From Druceiella hillmani (lineage: Eukaryota; Arthropoda; Insecta; Lepidoptera; Hepialidae): a stretch of DNA of 64,000 nt. Positions within the stretch are counted from its first letter, which is position 1. The number at the start of each line of letters is the position of its first letter. Positions 25,768 through 38,539 of this stretch are shown here, one piece after another. The stretch covers positions 12,340,001 to 12,404,000 of the forward strand of contig JAYKKI010000009.1 of NCBI GenBank assembly GCA_039881145.1, in the 5' to 3' direction. The notes beneath the pieces were generated by a model. It was not told the origin of the DNA. It saw only the letters and a program-made list of their open reading frames with translations, and did not search any database. The position numbers and the translations under genes were made by a program.

Positions 25768-27359
25768 GAATCAATTTAATCATTGTAATTGTACATATTT
25801 ATAATTAGTTTCTTTTTACGCCTGCTACAGAAATAATACGCAATATATTCATATTGTGTAAAATTGATAATTGTAAATAGTTTAATTTGAAATATTATGT
25901 ACACTCAAATATTTATAAGTGTATAATTTTGTACGGACTAGTGGTACGAGTTCTACTCGTACTTGACAGGTTTTTATTCCTTTAGTGTAATATTCCCAAA
26001 AAGGTCTTTATATTGAAACGATAACTAAGTTGACTTTTGCAAAAATACCCTCGTACATACACTGAATGAATTTTGTTTCAGGCGGCACTAATAGTCCTTA
26101 AAACTGTCTGCTTAACTTTACTTAGTCCATTTTAGACCATGGCCCCTTTTGTTATGATATTTATTAAATTACGGGGCTGTAATTTATATCGTAATTATAA
26201 TAATTAATTAGTAATATAATTACTCGTAATTAGTAGTTTAAAACTTGCTCGTTTAAGACGTAATAAATTTAACACTAAATATTTTAGCCCAATTACTTTT
26301 TAGGATTTAATGAGCGATCTTAGCTAGAAATAATGTTGGGCTTAATTTAAAGTAAAATTTGATTATAACGCTCCATTTTATTTTTATATAACCATAAGAG
26401 TACCCACCTCAGTGCAATTATTCAAAACGATAGTCTAGCAACGATTGTAATTAAAAGAAATATCAATGTTATACATTGTCCATCTCTTTATAAAATAATC
26501 CAACTCTAATATTTACGTTTAAGCGAGTTTTGTGCTAGGAGACAGGAAATATTAAAATACCTTTAACACTGTACAAGGTAAAAAAATATAAATACTGTGG
26601 TAAATCCAAAATTAAAATCTATGTTTCCTTTTGAAGAGTTGCCGATGAAAATAAAAAAGTATCAAATTTCAGACAATTTATAATAACATCGCATTTTCAT
26701 ATAGAAAATTATATAACGTAATTACGCAACTATTTCTATATGTAAATAGAAAATGTTTTATGCCTTTTAGGTTAAGTTTGGTTTATTTTTAGTTTGAATA
26801 TAATCTAAAAACAATCACATAATCTTCCTTCACCATAATAAGATTTCAGACCATCAAACAATAAAAAGGTATTGTAATGATGTATCTAATGAACAAATCT
26901 AGTTAGCTTATTTTATGAAGTTATTTTTCGAAACCAATTAATGGCGTGAATGACTGAAAAAAATATTATCTATTCTGCTAACAGTTAAAGTTTTGATTTT
27001 TAACCTCATCTATTGGATTTATAAGGATGTTTTTCTAATTATTTTTTATTAGATTATTAAATAAAAATATGTGTTTTCAGAGGAGGTTTCTCCTTAGTTC
27101 AACGTCTGCGCTTAGCTGTAAACTAGCTTAAGTTCTCTTGGTGTACAATTATTTGTAATTTAAAATAAGCAACGTACTGATAACATATTTTTGTGTTTCT
27201 TTGTCATATTAGTTATAAAATTCAAGTATTATGTGGTAGTTAAAAATAAGAAATAAATTAAAATTCAAATATTATAAATAAACCATATAATTTTTGCAAA
27301 AGTGAATGAAAGCTAGGGGTTGACTGATAACCGCTTCTCCCACAGAAATAACGTTAGAG
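25768..27359. other. AT-rich DNA, nothing recognised
   Basis: No frames, tandem structure or element ends beyond chance. Confidence 0.45.
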
Positions 27360-28860
27360 TGTTTCTCCATCATAATGTAAGTTTCATCTGGAATTTCTTT
27401 TAGAGTTTATAAAATTTAAGTAAAATATGTCATGAAGCTGTAGGTACTTCTAAATAAGCATGTCCACTGGAATATAGCAGAAGTCCTGCCGATGTTCAGT
27501 TAGCTTATATACCTTCAGTTTTCGTGCGGTTTACAATATGTTTATGTCATAATATAAGTTGCATGTGGCATTTTTTATTATTGCCTGCAACATTTGAATA
27601 AAACACATCCTGAAATTATATGTATTTCACCTGCAGCTGTTCAGTTATCTTAACATTCCTTAATTTTTAGGATAGATTAAAATATTTCTACGTCATAGTG
27701 TAAATGTCATGCAGCATTACTTAATTATAGCCTACAATATTTGATTAAGAAATGTCTTGTAGTTATAGGTACTTCCAAATAAATGTTGTCACCATAATAA
27801 AACAGAATACCTGCAGCTTACTACAGCATTTACCTAATATACTTACAGTTTTCCAACGGATAAAAATATACTTATATAATAATATAAGTTCCATGTAACA
27901 TTTTTTAATTATTGCCTACAACATTTTAGTAAGAAATATCGTGAAATTATACATACTTCTACATAAATTTGTTCACTAGAATATAGCACAATACTCGTAG
28001 CTAATATACTACCAGTTTTCTTACGGATTACAATGTAAGTTTCATGTGGCACTACTTTATTATTACTTATAATATTTGAGTAAGACATGTCATGAAATTA
28101 TAGATAAACTATATAAATATGTCCACTAAAATATACCAGAATGAATACGAGTATTCATTTACATAATATACACACAGTTTTCCTATACGTTACAATGTGT
28201 TTACGTCATAATTTAATTGCCATGTGGCATTACTTTATTATTTCCTACAACATTTGATTGAAATTCGTCGTGAAATATACATAAGAAATATTAATATGTT
28301 TATCGTCAAAATAAATATAGCAGAATTGGCATTCTGCTATATTTTTTGATGATACAAGTATTTATATACCTTAATTTTTGTACGTCATAATGTGGGTATC
28401 ATGTGTCATTTCTTAATTATTGCATGCAAAATTGGAATACGACATGTTTTGCAGTTATAAGTACTTCCAAATAAATGTGTTCACTAGAACATATGCTTTC
28501 CTACAGGTTAAAATGTTTGTATGTCATAATTTAAGTGCCACGTGGTGGTCCGTTATCATTGCTTACAACACTTGAATGAGACATGTGTTGCTGTTTTAGA
28601 TTAATATGAAAAATTGCGACCACTAGAATATAACAGTATACCTGCAGACGTTCAGTTACTTAATATACCTTCAATTCTCAGATAGATTACAGTATTTCTA
28701 CGTCATAATGTGTCATGTGGCATTCCACTTTTATTGACTGTGAAATTAGCATGAGACATACCGCAAAGTTATAGATGAAGTTAAGGAAATGTATCTGCTA
28801 TAATATGTCAGAGTACTTTCAGTTGTCCAGTTATCTATTATATATTCAGCTGTTTTAAAA
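27360..28860 (+). repeat. Diverged satellite array, about nine ~178-bp units
   Basis: A key word resembling CGTCATAATGTAAGT followed by CATGTGGCATT recurs at about 27371, 27548, 27694, 27878, 28031, 28206, 28385, 28525 and 28704. Spacings are 177, 146, 184, 153, 175, 179, 140 and 179 bp. Between key words each unit also carries versions of CCTACAACATTTGA, GACATGTCATGAAATTATAG, TCCACTAGAATATAGCAGA and CTGCAGCTGTTCAGTTA. Units are strongly diverged, with short-unit variants of 140-153 bp. No coding frame runs through it. Confidence 0.85.
28302..28353. repeat. Hairpin inside the satellite array
   Basis: ATATAGCAGAAT and ATTCTGCTATAT face each other across a TGGC loop, and the pairing extends outwards through ATCGTCAAAA and TTTTGATGAT with one or two gaps. 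It sits where the other units carry only the left arm, so it looks like a local inverted copy. Confidence 0.8.
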
Positions 28861-29522
28861 CAGGAAAGTCCATAGATCAGTTTTAAAATGGATTCACTCC
28901 TACGTAAAATAAATAATTTTTTCTACTTATAAATTTAATTATTAAAACTCACATCGGAGGCAAATTTATCGTTTCGAGGATACCCTTTTCGGGTTTATAA
29001 AAATTTGTGTAATTAATATTAAAACTAACATAAAAACATTTGGGAAGGAACATAAATCTTCGAGACACGTCTATCTGGATATATAAAAAGAATATAAATA
29101 TTAACCTAAATTTGTTAATAATGGTATTTTTTAATTTTCGTAAATATCTATAGAGAAAAACACATTATTTTTCTTGCTTACTATCAACTCGTCCATACAT
29201 TCGTTCATTTTGGTTTAATGAAGCAAATATATAAATATTGAAGAAAATTAGAGTACCCATCTAAATTTGTACGCGCGTCTAAACTTTCCGACTGAATAAC
29301 AAAATGAGTAACTCGTGTGCGAGTTCAAAAACGTAGCGTGCAAGCTCAACATGAAACTTGTTCACCCTTGTCGCATATCAGAGACTTGAGATTTCAGATT
29401 TACCAGTGAATGGTAATAACATTATGAAGGAAGTAATTAATTTACAATATTTCCTAGTTTTACTGTTACTACTTTGTCACTCTTGGGATTTGCCAATGTT
29501 CGGGCTTTCACAGTAATACACA
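28861..29522. other. AT-rich DNA, nothing recognised
   Basis: No feature supported. Confidence 0.45.
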
Positions 29523-29529
29523 AACAAAA

Positions 29530-29586
<57 letters not shown>

Positions 29587-29590
29587 CGTG
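29523..29590. repeat. (CA)n(TA)n compound microsatellite
   Basis: A CA block followed by a TA block. A frame through it reads Ile/Tyr and Cys/Val runs and is an artefact. Confidence 0.95.
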
Positions 29591-32500
29591 TATATGTACA
29601 TTTATACATACATTTATGTATGTCACATTTTTTGAGCTCCAACCTGTAATAAATACACAATAGATAAAACTACAAAATGTCAATCTTGTAAATGATTGAA
29701 ATTAATAAATATCCTTAAAGTTTAGAGCTTAGAACAATGATGTTGAATGACAAGTATTAATTTGAATGAGAAACGTACGGTTGGATGTTTTCGGTCTAAG
29801 TTCTAACGCTTAAAGAGATCTCTTAACAACAAAAAAAGTTAAACTACATCCGACCATTCTAACTAAATATCACATAATATATCTGAGTATTGTAATTCAT
29901 GTAAAAAAAATTATTGAAAATTGTATTTTAAAATCCTAGTAAGGGTATTTTACTACCCTATGCAAAAGTGACCCACATTTACGTTTATAAAGTGACTCAA
30001 ATCTCTATCACTCTAATAACAATATTCATCACCACGACCTATACTGAGGCAGATTTACAACCTCCAACTGAGCGAAAACCACACATCTTCCAAAAGTTAT
30101 TTCGTCGTATCAACGTAAAAGAAATTTTGGGGAAAAACGTTCCGACTATGAAGTGCAACCGCTGAAAGCACCGACTGAAAAGGATGGGAGGGAACGTCAT
30201 CGCGTTTTAAGTTTGATTGATTCTGCTGTCTCATGCGATGGGCCGGAATTCTTTTCAACGTTTCCTTCCCTTTTTGCCTACTCGATAAGAGGGGGGGGGG
30301 GCTAATAAAATGACATTTTAAAAGTATCGTCCATAACTGAGCTACAATTAAATAGTATGTGATTTAAAGTTTGACTATTTAATATAGTACTCAATCTCAT
30401 CAGCTGTCATTGAAATTAAAATAAATCCCCTGTTGAAAAATATATCGAAACTTGTTACCGTACCGCAAATTTCTGTGACGCTCAAGAAAAGAATTAGTCA
30501 TACCTCAAAAATTCACTGGATATCTGTTTTCTCTTGTCTATTGGTTTACCAAAAGCTTTCCAGGAAAATTATAAATATCCGTCTTTTTTTTAAATTACTT
30601 AAATCAATTGTATTCAAGCTCTTTTATATTTGGCATATTTGAGTTTTTTGAAGCTCTAGGTGGAACTTAACCACTTAGAGACATATAATTATATTATATT
30701 GACGGGGAACTAAGGGGGATAATAAAATTGTTTTAAAACAATACAACTTGCTGAGGTATTAAACTTGGTTAAATAACTTTTGATATTTAAACTTGTCTAA
30801 AAATGGCATATCACATAAAACTCTTTTCCAGTAGTCTGTAAAAATTTTATCATTTCAAAGGTCAGAACCTAATTTGCAATAAACAAAATTAAATGCCCAT
30901 AGGAAATACAAGATAATAAAGTATAGAAGTAAAACAATTAAATTAAACTAGCAATACCTCATTATCGGCTACTACAGAAGTAACACTATGCAAGGTTAAA
31001 TACCTCCTGTGACTTATCATAGGGTGAACTTGAGATTTACCAGTTAATGCTGGTAAAAGAACGAAGTAAACAATTATTTTATAATATGTCGTAGTGTGTT
31101 ACTAACATTTGCCAATATTTGGGTTTTTACATCAGCGTACCTTTTCACGATATACAAACACGCGCACACACATACACAACTAAAAGTTTAATATGTAATA
31201 TGCCAAATATTAATATGTAATATGTAATATGCGAAACTATTCTCAAGAAATTATTAACCAATAGGGGTCTGCTGTTATTTGCAGCTATGAAATTAATTTT
31301 TTTGTTTAACTGTTCGAAACTAATAACTTATTTTCACAGTGCAGCAAAATGGAGTATTTTTGTGAAATATTTGAGAGAAAAAGAAAGAGAGAGAGAGAGA
31401 GTCGGTTCAATTGCGATAACAAAAATGTAATAAATGTTTGCTTGGAAAATTTCTGGGTCAATTTACGATACCCTAAAAAGAGTTACTGTCAATAAATAAT
31501 TATTCTGAAGATATTGGATGTATTAGTCATTTATGAGACATTCTTAGTTAAATTTTGGTTCAGTTTAAGGGCAAAAGTTTTATGGCGTAGTTACAACTAC
31601 AATTATGATAATTCAAAGAAGACATAAACGATATTTGAATATGGCAACGTATTCAATAACCTTTACTACGTTTACTTACAATAGAGTACTTCCTTTGGAT
31701 TTGAGAATCTTAGAAGATCGTCTCGTAATACATTCCAAACTAAACTATGTTAGTACTGCTTACGTTTGTGGAAAGTGAATTTGAGAAACAATAAGCTTAT
31801 GCAAAGTTGTATAATGGGCCATTATTTGTTTAATCTACGCTTTGATGTGCAAAATGGCGGAACATTAATTTAAACGTTAACTATGATATCGTTGCGTGAA
31901 TCACTTTACTGATGCGATATAAATAACTTGAAATTAACTGAAAACCCTTTATAATTTTTATAGTTATAAAGAGTTTTCAATAAAGCGAAAGAATGTACTT
32001 AAATAAAAATTTATTTCTCACAATAAAGTGTAATTAGGCATAATTGGTTGAGTTACCGTTTTTTTCTCTTCCAAGCTTGCAAACATTACTTATGGGGCAA
32101 TAAACAAACCGCATTTCGCTATTAATCATAACGATATCAGCACTTCGCCTCTAACCTCCATAAACAATTATTTTTTTTGTTTCGTTGTGTTTGTAATCCA
32201 GACACTCATGTACTACTCTGAATTACTGGTAGTATTGTCCGCTACATTGTATAAGTGAGATAAAAAATATTACCCACGACTCTAATAAGCAAAACGTTTG
32301 TCTCTGTCTATCTGTAGCACATATTCGGAAAGATACATTCCTAACCTTTCTTTCTGTTGTCTATTTAATTAGGCAGCTAACTTGCCACGTAAAACTGACC
32401 CCTATGAAATCTACTTTTACTAATTTTAATATTTGCCTCTAAAACTTTTATTGTATTTTATTCTTTCAGAAAAAGTTTAGAGATGTATTTTACACCTTTC

Positions 32501-33364
32501 AAAAAAATTAGGGATATTATAATATGGAAAACACCTTCAAAATGACTAGTTTCTCAATTACGCGAAGTTTTCACCTCTTTAAGCATGCGATATAATAGAC
32601 GAAATGTATTCTTCATATTTATGTTCGTAATTCACTGGTTGCGACTGGATTGATGAGATAGTTCGTTTTGTTGCATGTTTAATTAGAATGATTCAGATTT
32701 AACTTATGTACACATGGGTTTCAGAAATGTTAATTCAGTGTTTCATAAACTTTCAGTAAATTTTCTTGAAAATCCGTCAATCCCTTTGCGCCTTTAATTC
32801 TTTTATTAGACGCAGCTGTGGTCATACTGTCTTGTAACCGAAACGGAACCCTTATAATCAAGTTCATCAACCCGGATGTTACAGAATTACAAAAATAATG
32901 AAAAAAAAATTTATGGTTATTATGTATAATCTAAGTTGGCAATGGAATTATTATTGTCATTATTAAAAAGATTTTGTGGATTTTTTTGATACAGCATTCC
33001 TTCATTGAGATATGAATCTCTAAGGTGTATTGTCAGTGTGAGTGGGACATGCTTTAACTTTTAACTATTCTTAGAAAAAATATCGAAAATAGCGATATTT
33101 TTAGTAATTATTTAATCAACTGCATCATTATCTCAATTTACTTACGATTATCACGAATTCATATCTATCTCAGTAGTTATTGATAATTTTTGTTTATTCT
33201 GGTGTCCGTTTTCGCATTCTACTAAAATAATTAGAAACATAATCGCTGAAACAAAGCGAAAAGAAAAAATTACAAATGGGATTCATTGAGACTAAGACAA
33301 TTTGTATTTTAGCAATTATAATAAAACTACATAAATTTATTAAAAACAAAAATTTTTAATCAAT
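29591..33364. other. AT-rich non-coding DNA with minor features
   Basis: A GC-richer patch near 30160-30290 ends in a run of about ten G (30291-30301). A short (GA)n run lies near 31384-31400. Frames of 60-70 codons at 29968 and 30433 look like chance. Confidence 0.45.
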
Positions 33365-33565
33365 TTACAACTGGCGTAAAAGCGGCTCGCTATTTTCCAC
33401 GGCGGAAGTCCACAAAATACATTTTAATGGCCGAAACCCAAATCTGAAAAGGATTGGCCAAGCTTGACAATGGCTTAATACAATTGCTACCTAAATAACG
33501 AGATTCGTCAATGTCAAAAGCCCTTTGTTAACTCGAAACTCCCGCACAGGATCCATGTAAACACT
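33365..33565. promoter_or_regulatory. GC-richer island, possible conserved element
   Basis: Contains AAGCGGCTCGC, CACGGCGGAAGTCC, GATTGGCCAAGCTTGACA (with a CCAAT-box-like GATTGG) and AAAGCCCTTTGTTAA. There is no open frame. The regulatory label rests only on contrast with the AT-rich surroundings. Confidence 0.3.
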
Positions 33566-34239
33566 TTGTTCGTTTATACACAAAGTGAATATTTGTTGAG
33601 TATACTTTTTTATAATTTAATGATCCCAAATTTCATTAAATTTCTGTGAAAACCGCAGTAGCTGAAGGAAACAAATAAACAGACCACACGTGTTTTCAGA
33701 GAGTTTTATATAAAATTTTTGTACCTTATAATTTAATTAATTGGTGACTGTGATTAAAGTAAATAACCAAAAGCTTTATTTAAATTATTCAATAGCCTTA
33801 TATAAATTAACACAAGACTAACTAAAATTCTAAATACAGCAACCTGCTGAGACAAAAGCTCAAAAAAAAGTTTGCAGTATCAAATAATAAATATATTGTG
33901 AAAAATAAATAAATATTATATGGTGTATTGTGAAACTGACTTACTAGTATCATGACTTATTGACTAAGTCAGCCGTTATTTCAAAAAAATATCATTGAAA
34001 TATAACTACAGCTGGTATAGGAAATTAAATCGTCATGAGTTCATCATGAATCGTCATCAGTTGAAATGTAGAATGAATTATTATTTATAGACAATTTGTT
34101 AAATATTGTGAAAATTATCTAGAATATATGGGAATGGTTAAGAAGCTTCCATGGTCGAAGATGTACACGAGGCGCGGCACGCTCTGGCTAATTCAGTAGT
34201 AACTAAAATACTGCATTATTGATATGCATAAAGTATGGA
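33566..34239. other. AT-rich DNA, nothing recognised
   Basis: A GC-richer stretch at 34140-34190 leads into the mariner remnant and may be part of it. I found no terminal inverted repeat. Confidence 0.4.
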
Positions 34240-34854
34240 CGACATTAAGACGCATATGAGACACTGTCTACTACAGGAGCACCAATATGGTCACGGCCAA
34301 CGCGTAGCTCTTGAAGCAATATCTGAAGCTAATGGAAAACGATGGTTGCAGCATTATGGCACGGCGATTATTCTCTGAGTGATCATCCACGCTCTGGTCA
34401 AGCGGTGGAATTGGATAGCGACAGGTTAAAATTGTTAATTGAAGAAGATAGTTGATTAAAGACACGCTGGCTAGAAACTGAGCTTGAGTGCTCTAGTGGA
34501 GATTTAAGGAATCATTTATACCACTTGGGAAATAGCTGTAAACACGGTGCTTGGGTACCACATGAACTTATCGCGGACCAGCCGTAGCCGAAGCCTGGTC
34601 CTCATATAGCCAGACAGACTCGCCTTAAAGTTTTGGATTTTGGTTGGACACAGATTCCCCACCTACCATATTCCCTAGACCTTGTACCCACTGATTATTG
34701 CTTGTTTAAATCGCTCAGCAATACCTTACGCGAAAAAAACTTTGATGATAAAGACTACCTAAGAGAGATAATGGGCCAATTTTTTTCCAAGACACCTGCA
34801 TTTCACGCAGATTCTGTTTACTCTTTGCTAGTGGCTGTTCCAAACACGTAGTAC
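34240..34854 (+). pseudogene. Mariner transposase remnant, catalytic core deleted
   Basis: Mariner transposases have an N-terminal helix-turn-helix DNA-binding domain and a DD34D catalytic domain, about 345 residues in all. Here an N-terminal piece starts near 34256 (MRHCLLQEHQYGHGQ). After a frameshift near 34320-34345 it continues as GDYSLSDHPRSGQ, the typical linker motif, and then NHLYHLG and WVPHELI. The frame then jumps to PHIARQT and PYSLDLVPTDYCLFKSL, the block around the third catalytic aspartate, and runs on to a stop at 34854. By comparison with the family, roughly 125 residues holding the first two aspartates are missing, and the deletion keeps the frame. In-frame stops lie after EEDS and after ADQP. 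It is dead. The element ends were not found. Confidence 0.9.
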
Positions 34855-36829
34855 AAAATAATGGTGATTATTATATCGACGACTAATTAATTTTAAGTTG
34901 GAAATATAATGAAAAAATATAACCTTAATGATCGCCCATTAATTATTAGCCAACCCAATAATTTGTCATCAAAAAACACGGGCAGAAATTCACTGATTTC
35001 GTCTATATCGTCAATGTTTTATATATATTTATTAAAACCATTTATACAATTGATTTTGTTGGACACATACACATATATAAATCCCCTTTAAAATATTACT
35101 TAATGACGTGTGATAACTGGAAAACAAATAATACTTGTTGAAATAAAAACCGATATAATGATGCAAAGCGTTTAGGAAAACATAAGTGTATCAATATAAT
35201 TATTTTTTATTGAACAAGGGTTTCAACATTAAAAAGGTAAAAAGGTTACTGACGTTTATAAACATCAAAGTGCTCACCGATAATAAATATTTCAACTCGT
35301 GTTTTAATTCATCGAAAATCAATTTAGAGCTTATTTATTTCATTACAACTGCTCTACCAAATATTTAAATTTATCAAAGAACTTGTAGTAAATTACAGTG
35401 TCTATTATTTTATTAATCCTTGTTTTTCCATGAATAATAATTAAAGGAAATGAGTCTAACTAATAAGAATAATTGATAACGTGGTTTTTGGGAAGTAAAA
35501 TTATTACTAATACAACTTTTATTGGAATTTTTGTCTTATTCACATTTTTGAATCTTTATAGAAAATATGATTTTTTTAAAGTTGTAAATTATAACATCTG
35601 TATGAAAGTGAAACCTATATTTCTTACAAGGATTATATTTCCTTAAGAGTATTTATATGGATATTAAAAATAGGCATATTGTTGTTGTGTGTTACCACAG
35701 ATATGTTTGACCCATAAATAGGATGCTCCAGTATAGACTTCATGATAAGACCATAATTTAGCCAAATTAAGGTAAATCTTAATTTGGCTACCGAAGACCA
35801 AAGATAATTTCTCGTACAATGGGAAAATGTGGACGAACTAATCCCTATTTCGTACGTATATTCTAGCTCTCATAATATAGTGGAGACATAGTCTTTATGT
35901 GGTATTTCGTAAGAAACAGGTTGTTACATTTATGCAATGTAAAAAATAATTGCTTTAGAAGAAATAAAATAAAAATGGATCACAGTTTCGTTAAAACTTT
36001 CTACAGATACTTACCCAGACTTAATGTCGACGTGGTAATGAGTTTTTATTATTGGGGAATAATTATAACAGGAAACTCAATGCAGCTTTGATTCACTTAT
36101 GTCCAAATTTCGTACGCTTTCTTATAGGAATTCATACATAGGCAAATGTCAAGAATTTATACGCTTTATTTTTCGAATGGCACACGTTGAAATTGAAGTA
36201 CATTAATTTTAGTTCTTATTCTGTGGTAAAGGACACATCATTTTGTCAATTTTCGGAGTAAAATAAGTCTTTTTGATATTAGAGACTTTTAAATAATTTA
36301 AGTAATGAGTGCCATTATCGAAAATGGTAATGAAAATAGTATGAGTACCACCTACTACAGGTGGTTTATTTCGGCGCACAATTTTATTTCCCACTTTTCA
36401 AACTGCCTTTTCCCGGAAATAACTAAGTCTTTCGTTTTCGAAAGTAAAAGTAACTAAGTCAGATATACTTCTGTCAAAGAATTTAAAAATAAAATTTATG
36501 TGGCTTCTAGGGGCAACAATTATGAGTAATCTTCAACAATATATTAGCTACAACAGACGGGTATCTTTTTGTTACTCATTTTTTATTGCTACTCGTTGAT
36601 ATTTGTCTAGTCATTGACCTACAAAGTGTTTTGGCGTGAATCACACTCAATACATTTTCACAGTGGTAATCATCTTCGCGGATATTCTACAGAAATTCGT
36701 AAACTTTTAAAAATGCTTGTAACATAAATTGTTCCAAATTTTAGAAGCTATAAATTCTATTCCAGATTATGAGTACGGTAAAGAAAATGGCAGAATATAT
36801 CCAAGCGACAACTAACTTCTGAATCGTAA
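34855..36829. other. AT-rich non-coding DNA
   Basis: No recognised element except the hairpin at 35759-35790. Short frames (34909, 35186, 35897 and 36209) show no domain. Confidence 0.45.
35759..35790. repeat. Perfect 13-bp inverted repeat
   Basis: TAGCCAAATTAAG and CTTAATTTGGCTA flank a 6-nt loop. Confidence 0.85.
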
Positions 36830-37095
36830 ATCAACGCAGCCACCACACGGTCGCGGATGACGTCACCCATTGCCTTATTCACAACTCATACTCTTTTTGC
36901 ACTCCCCAGCTAGACGGGCACGCCCGTCGACTCTTGGTCGCTATACGCATTTCCGCGGGGTAAGGAGTAAATTTTCAACGAATTCACTTTAAAAGGGTCT
37001 GATAGGGCGCGGCCAATGATCTGTAAATCCTTCCATTTACATCGTCGCCTGAGCCGCGTCTTTGCATCACGTACACGTAGAGTAAAACGTATACT
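36830..37095. promoter_or_regulatory. CpG-richer island with CRE palindrome
   Basis: The island contains a full cAMP-response-element palindrome TGACGTCA at 36858-36865 and a GACGGGC/GCCCGTC hairpin at 36913-36928. It also holds CCGCGGGG, GGGCGCGGCC and GAGCCGCGTC. No reading frame is open across it. The composition contrasts sharply with the AT-rich flanks. A promoter or enhancer is possible; no TATA box or open first exon was seen. Confidence 0.4.
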
Positions 37096-37600
37096 CCGTT
37101 ACAAAAACGTTGTAAGCTATTTAATTTAAAAATGATATTGCTGTAAGCTATTTAAATTAACATGAAATATATCATTAACTGTATTTAAACTTGATATACT
37201 TAAATGAACGTAAGGTATTTTATGAATAAAATACATTTTTGTAAGCTTCAGTTGAAAATAATTACTCTAACAATTTATATATTGCAATCGTATGTTATCA
37301 GTGTTTTCAAAGTCACCCGAAAGTAATATAGATAAAAATGTAGGAATGTGGAGAAATTTTCAATACATATTCACAATATGCGAAATAGTTTCTAAAAATT
37401 AAAAGTAGCGCATTCTCTTATATGGAAAAAGTTCATAAGAATTAGTATTTAAATATAATTATGTTAGGTAAAGTACAACGTTAAATAAAATATTAAAAAA
37501 TACATTATTTAAATGAATAAATCACAGTTTTATTTATTTAATAACCAATTATTAAAAATAGTAACTCCTGTATTTCAAGCATTCTTTTTTTCTTATTTCT
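37096..37600. other. AT-rich DNA, nothing recognised
   Basis: No feature supported. Confidence 0.45.
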
Positions 37601-37696
37601 GGACACACACACATACACACACACAAACACGCGCGCGCGCGCGCACACACACGCGCACGCACGCACGCACACACGCACGCACGCACGCACGCACGC
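37601..37696. repeat. (CA)n/(CG)n/(CGCA)n microsatellite
   Basis: Compound purine-pyrimidine alternating run with a CGCG core, prone to Z-DNA. Overlapping frames on both strands read Thr-His-Ala-Arg and Cys-Val-Arg repeats and are artefacts. Confidence 0.95.
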
Positions 37697-38305
37697 ATTG
37701 CTCGTGCCTCGAAATAATATGAAATGGGGATAATGAACTTTGCAGGATATAATGAATTTATCACTCTGACACTAAATAACTTGTCGGATTTAGCAGCTCT
37801 GAAGATATCTCGACTTCACCGAACTGGTGAGTCATTACTAATTGCTACTGAAAAGGTGACAATATGTTAACGCAGCTTACGTTGGGAGTTTACACCTGAG
37901 ATAATTTAAAGAACGTAATTATTTTGTCTGTCGTGTTTTACAGAATAACATTCAAAATCCCAATCCCATAATATCAAACTGTTCTGAAGTGACTATTTGA
38001 ACCATCCGTCATGATAATTCCATAGCAAAATTGTATTTCAATAAAATTGGCTGCGACAACAATCCGATTATAACTGGATAGTGAACAAACATGTTAAAGC
38101 AGATGAGTTCGGTAAAATTGACTTCGTCCGACTATGAACGGATATTTGTAATGTTTCAATTATATACTACATACGTGAATGTCGTAATGTTGTACGTTGT
38201 CTACCTGAATATTGTAATGTTGCATGCCTACATAAATGTAATATATATGTCGATATAACGAGAGTACTTTCGATGATATAATACACGGAATTATTTATAG
38301 AATAA

Positions 38306-38308
<3 letters not shown>
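37697..38308. other. AT-rich DNA, nothing recognised
   Basis: No feature supported. Confidence 0.45.
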
Positions 38309-38357
<49 letters not shown>

Positions 38358-38451
38358 TGTGTGTGTGTGTGTGTGTGTGCGTGCGTGCGTGGGTGCGTGT
38401 GTGTGTGTGTGTACACACACACACATATATATATATATATATGTGTGTGTA
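38309..38451. repeat. (TA)n(TG)n(CA)n compound microsatellite
   Basis: A TA block, a GT block with GTGC variants, then CA and TA blocks. The GT and CA blocks are mutually complementary and could fold together. Confidence 0.95.
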
Positions 38452-38460
38452 TACACTCAA

Positions 38461-38520
38461 TAATACAACCTCTTAATAAATAATATATAACAATATATTA
38501 TTTATTAAAAGGTTGTATTA
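38461..38520. repeat. Hairpin with 26-bp arms
   Basis: Arms 38461-38486 and 38495-38520 pair with one mismatch around an 8-nt loop. The outer ends read TAATACAACC and GGTTGTATTA. It lies between the microsatellite and the Tc1-like element, and the sequence is not repeated at the other end of that element. Confidence 0.9.
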
Positions 38521-38539
38521 ATTGGAATTGTTACTTGTC

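Noticed and set aside
34271..34465. 64-codon minus-strand frame
   Set aside because: Antisense shadow of the mariner remnant.
38167..38460. 97-codon minus-strand frame
   Set aside because: Mostly Thr-His and Tyr-Ile repeats from a compound microsatellite.
38461..38520. Hairpin as the terminal repeat of the Tc1-like element
   Set aside because: The sequence is not repeated at the right end of that element, so it is an independent hairpin.
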